Assembly: GCA_964498835.1 (NCBI GenBank)
Contig: CAZCIX010000054.1
Location: 1 to 12,444 of the forward strand
Length of the DNA stretch: 12,444 nucleotides
Direction of reading: 5' to 3'
Origin: JAGKXB01 sp964498835
GTDB lineage: Bacteria > Pseudomonadota > Gammaproteobacteria > Burkholderiales > Burkholderiaceae_D
Under the pieces are notes generated by a model. It searched no databases and was not told where the DNA came from. It was given only the letters and a program-made list of their open reading frames with translations. Below, one piece after another: positions 7,601 to 12,444 of the stretch. A program made the translations under genes and the position numbers. The number at the start of each line of letters is the position of its first letter. Positions within the stretch are counted from its first letter, which is position 1.

Positions 7601-9496
7601 TTCAAACAATTCTTCTGCCACTTGCGCAGTTTGTTTGTTAGCGAATTTGGTAGCGCTGATACTATCAATGGTTAAACATGTGATGAAGAAGCGGTTCTCA
7701 TTGTTTTTTGACGCCAGGGCATATGTTTGTTCACGGTCTATTGAGACGCCAGCATTGTGCAAGGCTGGCAAGATGCGTGATAGTGACGGTACGCTATTGA
7801 CGGAATACAAACGAATGGTGGCTGGATTGTTGCTATCACTACCAGTTTCTATTTTCACCGTGACGCGTGCTGGATTAGAGTTGTGCAACAGGTTGCAGCA
7901 ATCTAGATAAGCTACCGAGGCTGGTGTTGCTGCAATGTAATCGGCTGGCAAGGTTGTCACTAATTTGCGTACGCTTTTGCGCAAATCGGTATCAGTTGTG
8001 TTGTCCGCCAAATAATCAAACTCGGTATGCCAGCCATCTAATACTGTTAATAATGCTTGTTCAATTTCGTTTTCCAAATCTAGTGGATAACGCGCAGCGT
8101 TGGCAATCAAATACACACGTGCCAATGGACCATCGGCAACTAGGGTCTGGGCGCGCACATCACAGGCGCCGGAGCGGGCACGTAATGTTTGATTTAATGC
8201 TTCAACTAGGCTGGCGCTATAGCGTTCACGTGGCAAATACACCAAGACGTTCAAATGACGTTGATATACGTCGTGGCGCGCAAATATTTTAGTGCGCGCT
8301 TGTTTGTAGAGGGAAACAACAGAACTGCAGACAGCTGCCAGCCATTCTGGTTCAGCTTCTAGTACTTCGGTACGTGGCAAGGATTCTAGGATTTCTAAAA
8401 ATGTTTCAGCTCTAAATCCCTCTCTTCTGACGCCAGCGATGGTGAGGACTTTAGCGATTTTGCCGCGTGCAAATGGCAAACGTGCCAACGGCGTGGCGGT
8501 TGCCGTGCGTGTGAACAAGCCGACAAAGCAATGTTCACCTAGGATTTCACCTTGCGCATTCTTGTCGCGTATGCCAATAAAATCCAATGGTTGATCACGA
8601 TGCAGCGTGGATTGGACGCCAGCTTTGACGATGGAAAGCGTATATTCACGGGCTGACAATGTATTGAAATCGCCTGGGATGCCTGTCAGACAAGCACCAT
8701 AAACTGGATGATTGACATCTTGCAACACGCCAAGACTGCTAGGCAAATCAGGTGTCAATGCGCTCATGCCGGAGGTGACGCGATAATAGGCATAGCCGAA
8801 TGCTTCAAAAGCACCGTTTTTCGCCCATTCTAAAAATGCGGCGACTTCCTGTCCTTCGTCTTCCTTGTCGCTATTTGTGTTGTTGGTATGATTGGTGGCT
8901 GCAGCGGCAACACTGGATAATTTTTCAGAAAGTTGTGCTGTCGCACTTTGCACGACGGCAGCGTCTTTTGCAACGCTTTGTATATCTGTGATCAGGTCAG
9001 CTAAATCTTGTTCTGCTAACTCTTCGGAAAGCAGACACAAAATGGTGGATTCCAATGGATCGCTGCCTGTGGTAGCCCGATCGGCATGAGTGGCACAACC
9101 TTGATTATCGCGGCGTACTGATAAAACGGTATTGAATACAGCGCGGATGGCATGATGTTTTTTACGTAATGCCATAACGATAGAATCGACCAAAAATGGC
9201 ATGTCTTGGTTCACGATTAGCAGTGCGGTGGCAACGCTACCGTGTTCATCAGCAGTGGTCAATCGCGCAATTTGGCAGCTAGGTTGTGTGCGTTGTGCAA
9301 CTTGGGAAAAACCATCCAATAATACAGAAGCAAGGTGTTTGGGGGTAATGCTGGATAAATCCTCTTCTTCCAAAGAAGCCAGCCATGCTTTGATCAAAGG
9401 CATAACCGTTGCGCTTTGATTAACGGCAAGGGTATTTGCTTGTGCTGTAATGAGATCCAGAGTTTGTTGGCGAATATCCTGGTCTTGTTGCTTCAT
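4691..9496 (-). CDS. gdhB: NAD-specific glutamate dehydrogenase, large (about 180 kDa) class
   Basis: Oxidises L-glutamate to 2-oxoglutarate and ammonia with NAD+, a catabolic cytoplasmic enzyme. At 1601 residues it has the size of the large GDH-180 class rather than the 450-residue class. The N-terminal half (about 1-700) is the regulatory, ACT-like part. The catalytic core follows: VHLRGGPVARGGLRWSDR near residue 800-815, KAQMVKNAVIVPAGAKGG near 830-850 with the lysines of the glutamate site, GIGDMSGDVFGNG near 980, and the nucleotide-binding AEGGNLGATQAGRIEF near 1135. A helical C-terminal domain completes it. The start is well supported by AGGGA seven bases before the ATG. Two Asn/Thr-rich low-complexity linkers occur near residues 200-215 and 755-765. 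It lies between astB and astE, so it consumes the glutamate those enzymes release. The symbol follows Pseudomonas usage; other names exist. Confidence 0.97.
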   Translation of the reverse strand: MKQQDQDIRQQTLDLITAQANTLAVNQSATVMPLIKAWLASLEEEDLSSITPKHLASVLLDGFSQVAQRTQPSCQIARLTTADEHGSVATALLIVNQDMPFLVDSIVMALRKKHHAIRAVFNTVLSVRRDNQGCATHADRATTGSDPLESTILCLLSEELAEQDLADLITDIQSVAKDAAVVQSATAQLSEKLSSVAAAATNHTNNTNSDKEDEGQEVAAFLEWAKNGAFEAFGYAYYRVTSGMSALTPDLPSSLGVLQDVNHPVYGACLTGIPGDFNTLSAREYTLSIVKAGVQSTLHRDQPLDFIGIRDKNAQGEILGEHCFVGLFTRTATATPLARLPFARGKIAKVLTIAGVRREGFRAETFLEILESLPRTEVLEAEPEWLAAVCSSVVSLYKQARTKIFARHDVYQRHLNVLVYLPRERYSASLVEALNQTLRARSGACDVRAQTLVADGPLARVYLIANAARYPLDLENEIEQALLTVLDGWHTEFDYLADNTTDTDLRKSVRKLVTTLPADYIAATPASVAYLDCCNLLHNSNPARVTVKIETGSDSNNPATIRLYSVNSVPSLSRILPALHNAGVSIDREQTYALASKNNENRFFITCLTIDSISATKFANKQTAQVAEELFEALFNDEAEDGRLNGLVIEGGLRVREVQLVRAYLSYWRQAGCRFSVRYIADCLRKQPAYVMELVQAFLLRFNPALDATQRQQSSAALDTFKQRLGDINHADTEEILRSLTDLILATLRTTYFQAGPNNTNNSTSPTIVFKFDSSKLALLPEPRPYREIFVFSRRFEGVHLRGGPVARGGLRWSDRMEDYRTEVMGLVKAQMVKNAVIVPAGAKGGFVCKMMPQNATRETIAAEGEAMYRLFISGLLDITDNRVQGEIIAPQNTVCYDPADPYLVVAADKGTATFSDIANGIAVERGFWLGDAFASGGSNGYDHKKLGITAKGAWEAVKRHFYEMEHDMNTTPITMVGIGDMSGDVFGNGVLLSRQLKLVAAFDHRHIFIDPTPDVATSFAERTRMFALPRSSWDDYNKDLISAGGGVWPRSARNITLSPQACAALGTSATTVTPEELLHIILLAPVDLFYNGGIGTYIKSSNESHAQVKDRANDAIRVNGKELRCKVVAEGGNLGATQAGRIEFAQAGGRIFTDAIDNSAGVDCSDHEVNAKIWLDVEVNAGILNVEKRNQLLNAMTHDIEALVLRDNTLQTHLLVREAQAQSERQVQDGYAALIASLEQEGALSRAIEELPTAAELSQRQSEGRGLTTPELAVVIAHVKNRLKRILSAQPLVENNWARALLKPYFPAELVATRDPLAHPLANAILATVCANEIVNRCGPLLVGDLARTYGVEEWQVVSAWAQAWAALNLAPIFDVLDAHALTVPRTVSMTVDARTRVLQKAVTEGVLSIPAEQNAAENIAELTRLFSQAETLAKLTPASSLSEGNKAASLAAEFVQASQAIDALEAVAAFLFASLSVTRPNDMDLAQFLLVGMSLRREAGIDTLERNLKLAPQNKSQEELRDYAQQALRRAQQRLLTLVLNQSNGSRSQSERHDAVIAVIKQLTQNGKFNPLTPLVQQQCLEHAMRDVWALCDAASTVG

Positions 9497-9770
9497 TCTG
9501 TTTTCCCTAATAATGTATTGGCAATAATGTATGTGAATTGTCTATATAACGAATAGGCAACTACACGATTGAGGATGGTTGAACCTGTTTGACTTGATTA
9601 GCTTGATTGACCTGAGTGTTTTGATCTTCTTAATGAGTGAGAAGGAGATAATTCTTGTGCTCAACCTCACCCTTAAGAAGGGGCAAATAATTTGTGCGAT
9701 ATTAACATACAAGGCTCATAAGGTCAGGCCCTTTGCGGATGTAAAGCAGGGTGATTGATCCCTAGATTTT
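9497..9770. other. Intergenic leader between astB and gdh
   Basis: This 274-base gap between two minus-strand genes holds no supportable ORF or RNA gene. It contains a perfect 10-bp direct repeat next to the gdh ribosome site (separate entry), a cluster of TTGA/TTGATT motifs at 9589-9610, and a 5-bp hairpin (CCCTT/AAGGG) near 9670-9682. No strong terminator follows astB, so read-through into gdh is possible. The length and repeat content suggest that gdh also has its own regulated promoter. Candidate -35/-10 boxes are all weak, so I do not place one. Confidence 0.5.
9509..9532 (-). repeat. Direct repeat in the gdh leader
   Basis: On the plus strand, AATAATGTAT occurs twice (9509-9518 and 9523-9532) separated by TGGC, a 14-bp period. 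The repeat begins 12 bases upstream of the gdh ATG and abuts its AGGGA ribosome site. It may be a protein-binding site, a translational element, or a small duplication. Confidence 0.5.
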
Positions 9771-11153
9771 CTAAACGTATGCGTGTGCGTACAATCCTGG
9801 TAAACCAAGGATTTGTGTTAATTCTTCTAGCGCTGTTTGGATTTCTATCGCGAGTAGCGGATCAGCCAGATCCTCTTGTGACAAACGATCGCGGTAGTGT
9901 TTTTCAACCCAAGCAATTAATGTTGCGTATAGCGCTTCGGTCATGACAACACCTTGGTGCATGGCAGCAGCTTCTTCATCAGTTAATGCTACGCGTAATC
10001 GTAAGCAAGCTGGCCCACCGCCATTGCGCATGCTTTGTCGTAAATCGACGCTGAGCAATTCATCGATTGGCCCATCGCTGGCAAGCAAATCGGCTAAATA
10101 AGCAGCAACTCGTGAATTTTCCTGGCATTCATGTGGAACTAATAAAGCCATTTTGCCACTTTCTTTATGTTCGGGCAGTGATAGTAATTGGCTGTTAAAC
10201 AGGTAGCTACTGACCGCATCGCGTACTGAAATTTGCGTATTGTTTACACGTAAAGCATGGAGCGGTGCGCCCATTTGATTCATCATTCGTTGTAAGTTGG
10301 CGATGGCAGCAGATTCATCTACAAAAGCGTCTTCATGATAAAACAGGACGTTTTGATGACCCACAGCAATCACGTCATTGTGGAACACACCCAGTTCGAT
10401 CACAGCGGGATTTTGTTGGATGTAAAGCATGCGCTTTTCATGCAGACCATGCAAACGTGCAATTGCTTGAGAGGCTTCTAAAGTTTGGCGTGCTGGGAAA
10501 TGTGTTGGTGTTTTTGCCTGCGCATTAAATTCGCTACGTCCGTATACAAAGATTTCGACTCCAGCAGCGCCATGATCTGCGCATAAACGTGTGTGATTCG
10601 CTGCGCCTTCATCACTGAGAGCAGGTGTGGAGGGTAGAGCATCATGTACGGCGAAATAACGTTCATCCCGGAACAAGGCACGTAGAGTCTGTGTTGCCTG
10701 TACGTGTTCCTGTGCACGATGCAATTTGTTGTTTAAATTTGCTGGCGTGAAATGTACCCGCCCATCCATGGTGTCGCTGGACGGACTGACGGTTGCCATA
10801 TTGGCCGTCCACATGGAAGAAGCAGAATAAGCGCAGGACAAAAGAGCAGGGGAGCTGCGATAAGCACAAGCCAGCACATGAGCGTCGCTGCCGCTAAAAC
10901 CCAATTGACGCAGCAAGCCAAAATTAGGCCTGGCTTGCGGCGGCAACACGGCTTGCTTCAAACCGCGTATTGCCAGCATCCGCATTTTGTCCAAACCTTG
11001 CAGCGCCGCTTGTTTGGGATTGGCGACGCTACCGATATTTTGAGAGGAAGCTAAATTACCGTAAGACAGACCCGCGTAATGATGAGAAGGGCCAACCAGG
11101 CCATCGAAGTTGAATTCAATGGCGGCTGGTTGGCCTGGTTGGGTTGGGGGCAT
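9771..11153 (-). CDS. astB: N-succinylarginine dihydrolase (AstB)
   Basis: Second enzyme of the arginine succinyltransferase pathway: hydrolyses N2-succinylarginine to N2-succinylornithine, two ammonia and CO2 in the cytoplasm. The protein follows E. coli AstB from end to end. It has the N-terminal FNFDGLVGPSHHYAGLSYGN, LRQLGFSGSD, SASSMWTANMATVSPS, DEGAANHTRL (catalytic Glu), the GVFHNDVIAVGHQ block (catalytic His) and NGGGPACLRLRV (catalytic Cys). All three residues of the amidinotransferase-fold triad are present. I start at the ATG at 11153 (460 residues). A TTG at 11168 would add five residues. Neither has a recognisable Shine-Dalgarno, and a 9-bp inverted repeat lies just upstream. It is followed by gdh on the same strand. 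astA, astC and astD are not adjacent, since the upstream neighbour is an unrelated surface protein. Confidence 0.96.
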   Translation of the reverse strand: MPPTQPGQPAAIEFNFDGLVGPSHHYAGLSYGNLASSQNIGSVANPKQAALQGLDKMRMLAIRGLKQAVLPPQARPNFGLLRQLGFSGSDAHVLACAYRSSPALLSCAYSASSMWTANMATVSPSSDTMDGRVHFTPANLNNKLHRAQEHVQATQTLRALFRDERYFAVHDALPSTPALSDEGAANHTRLCADHGAAGVEIFVYGRSEFNAQAKTPTHFPARQTLEASQAIARLHGLHEKRMLYIQQNPAVIELGVFHNDVIAVGHQNVLFYHEDAFVDESAAIANLQRMMNQMGAPLHALRVNNTQISVRDAVSSYLFNSQLLSLPEHKESGKMALLVPHECQENSRVAAYLADLLASDGPIDELLSVDLRQSMRNGGGPACLRLRVALTDEEAAAMHQGVVMTEALYATLIAWVEKHYRDRLSQEDLADPLLAIEIQTALEELTQILGLPGLYAHAYV

Positions 11154-11164
11154 GCGTTCTAATC

Positions 11165-11200
11165 GCAAAGCAGTCTTGTTGAATATAAAACCTGCTTTGC
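11165..11200 (-). repeat. Inverted repeat immediately upstream of astB
   Basis: Perfect 9-bp arms (GCAAAGCAG at 11165-11173 and CTGCTTTGC at 11192-11200) enclose an 18-base AT-rich spacer. In the astB transcript the second arm ends 11 bases before the ATG, where a ribosome site would be expected but is not seen. There is no T-tract after it on the minus strand, so it is not a standard terminator. It may be a leader hairpin or a regulator site. Confidence 0.5.
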
Positions 11201-11211
11201 CAAGGGTATTT

Positions 11212-12444
11212 TTATGACGGTCTAGTGAGTAACGTTTTGCTTTGGTACATAGGTGAACACCTTATTTGAGTCACTTTCTTAGTACTATCGCTATAAACGC
11301 CCGTCATCACATATCCGCTTCCGCAATCTGTGGCGTTATTAGCATTTAAAGTGGTCGCCGAGTGCGAATTTGAGTCCAGTGTTACGGTATTGTTACGCCA
11401 AATAGTTTGTACACTATTCAACTTTTCACAAGTTAATGTACCAGTAGGATTCGTACTATCTCTTGCTATCGCTCCCACTCCGGAGCTGGAGCAGTCGTCA
11501 TTTAATGTGGCCGCAGGGCCTTTTAAGTTGGTCGCATTGATTGTGCCACTAATAGTGCCACCGCTAATAGTTCCAGTTGTTTGAATAGTGCCACTGCCTG
11601 TGTTTAAAGATGTACCGGTAATATTGCCAGATGCATCAATACTGGCGAGTGTGGTACTGCCAGCAGCATTTTGAACATTAATCGGACCACCATAGACGGT
11701 CAATCCGGTTGATCCTACACTGACGGCACCAGCATCTAATACTCCAGGTGTTTTTATTCCTCCGGCCACGTATACACCTTTTCCATTCAAAGAAGTCAGC
11801 CAATTATCTGAGCTGACAAACCATCCTCCAGCAGTGGAGGATGTTGTTGTTGAATAAGTAGAGGCAGCACTTCCAGTTTTGCTTGTGATTTGTAAATTCC
11901 CGGCAGCACTGACGTTGCCTTCAGCCGTGACATTACCGCCAACACCACCACTCACTCTCGCAATCAAATCACCACCGGTTGCCTGAATGGTACCAAGTAC
12001 TGTCAATATTGCATCAGAAACACTGCTCGCAAGATTTTTAATGGCAACTACTGCGGTTTGCACGCCACTAGTAATTTTGTTAACGGTAAACATATTGGTA
12101 CTGCTAGAGCCAACAGCGCCAACACTCAGTGTGCCAGCGCTGCTTAAGCCTACACCAGTCGTTGTTGTGCCATTTGTCGTTGCTTGAGCGCCACTGCTTC
12201 CGACGTATAACGATGTACCCAAAATTTGGCCATTTGCGTTCATACTGCTGTTACTACCAGTGAAGGCATTGCCTATAATTTCGCCACTGGCAGTGATAGT
12301 GCCAGTGGTGGAAATAGATCCAGCACTGACAGCACCAGTGGTGGAAATAGATCCAGCACTGACAGCACCAGTGGTGGAAATAGATGCACCAGTGATAGTG
12401 CCAGTGGTGGAAATAGATCCAGCACTGACAGCACCAGTGGTGGA
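11212..12444 (-). CDS. Repeat-rich surface or pilus-tip-like protein (N-terminus beyond right edge)
   Basis: The frame is open from the right edge to the TAA at 11212, giving 410 C-terminal residues. An internal ATG at 12243 is not the real start, because the same frame continues upstream for 67 more codons. The composition is dominated by Ser, Thr, Gly, Ala, Asn and Val, as in beta-solenoid adhesins and tail fibres. The first 55 visible residues are an 11-residue tandem repeat with consensus ISTTGAVSAGS, and the TTGTIS motif recurs nearer the C-terminus. The last 110 residues hold four cysteines in two pairs: DDC...TLTC with an IWRNN end, then TDCGSGYVMTGVY...IRCSP. The first pair resembles the C-terminal module of PilV-type pilus adhesins. 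Surface exposure is inferred. Alternatives are a phage tail fibre or another secreted adhesin. The gene ends 58 bases before astB and is probably unrelated to it. Confidence 0.7.
   Translation of the reverse strand, partial: STTGAVSAGSISTTGTITGASISTTGAVSAGSISTTGAVSAGSISTTGTITASGEIIGNAFTGSNSSMNANGQILGTSLYVGSSGAQATTNGTTTTGVGLSSAGTLSVGAVGSSSTNMFTVNKITSGVQTAVVAIKNLASSVSDAILTVLGTIQATGGDLIARVSGGVGGNVTAEGNVSAAGNLQITSKTGSAASTYSTTTSSTAGGWFVSSDNWLTSLNGKGVYVAGGIKTPGVLDAGAVSVGSTGLTVYGGPINVQNAAGSTTLASIDASGNITGTSLNTGSGTIQTTGTISGGTISGTINATNLKGPAATLNDDCSSSGVGAIARDSTNPTGTLTCEKLNSVQTIWRNNTVTLDSNSHSATTLNANNATDCGSGYVMTGVYSDSTKKVTQIRCSPMYQSKTLLTRPS
12302..12444 (-). repeat. 33-bp in-frame tandem repeat array
   Basis: Four complete 33-bp units (12302-12334, 12335-12367, 12368-12400, 12401-12433) and the start of a fifth run off the right edge. 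Units 1, 2 and 4 appear identical. Unit 3 differs in its second half and ends in AGTGATAGTG, the same ending as the degenerate unit just left of the array (before 12302). The order suggests a 99-bp higher-order period. Each unit encodes 11 residues and keeps the frame. Confidence 0.92.

Noticed and set aside
9747..9763. Possible terminator after astB (AGGG/CCCT arms)
   Set aside because: The stem is only 4 bp with an 8-base loop and no T-tract, so it is too weak to call.
11212..12243. Complete 343-residue gene starting at the ATG at 12243
   Set aside because: The frame continues open for 67 codons to the window edge with the same repeat-rich composition, so that ATG is internal.
12302..12444. 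Possible CRISPR array of about 33-bp repeats
   Set aside because: The units are directly adjacent with no spacers, stay in frame with a long coding sequence and encode an 11-residue peptide repeat.

Overview
The window looks like chromosomal DNA of a betaproteobacterium of moderate to low GC, probably Burkholderiales and possibly Oxalobacteraceae. This placement is an inference from the gene content: a large (about 180 kDa) NAD-glutamate dehydrogenase, AstB and AstE of the arginine succinyltransferase pathway, tandem YceI proteins, and a small exported protein with Pro-Ala-Ser repeats. No rRNA, tRNA, transposase, integrase or CRISPR array was seen.

Layout from left to right. (1) 1-1536, minus strand: a 512-residue open frame that enters from the left edge. 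It is an unrecognised, signal-less, mostly helical protein with an internal 35-residue repeat, and a near-consensus sigma70 promoter lies upstream. (2) 1815-3107, plus strand: two tandem secreted YceI-family proteins, closed by a bidirectional terminator at 3167-3203. (3) 3224-11153, minus strand, in transcription order: astB (succinylarginine dihydrolase), the NAD-glutamate dehydrogenase, astE (succinylglutamate desuccinylase), and a 73-residue exported Pro-Ala-Ser repeat protein. (4) 11212-12444, minus strand: the C-terminal 410 residues of a large, low-complexity Ser/Thr/Gly/Ala surface protein. It starts beyond the right edge, carries an 11-residue (33-bp) tandem repeat array, and ends in a four-cysteine module that resembles pilus-tip or tail-fibre C-termini.

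How the genes work together: AstB and AstE catalyse the second and last steps of the AST route (arginine to glutamate plus succinate). The dehydrogenase then oxidises glutamate to 2-oxoglutarate and ammonia. The order astB-gdh-astE therefore joins arginine breakdown to entry into the TCA cycle. astA, astC and astD are not in the window. A rho-independent terminator lies between gdh and astE, inside an in-frame upstream extension of the astE reading frame, which suggests astE expression may be uncoupled from gdh or conditional.

I see no convincing new defence or mobile system. The items most worth a second look are the helical-repeat protein at the left edge, the repeat-bearing surface protein at the right edge, and the gdh/astE junction.
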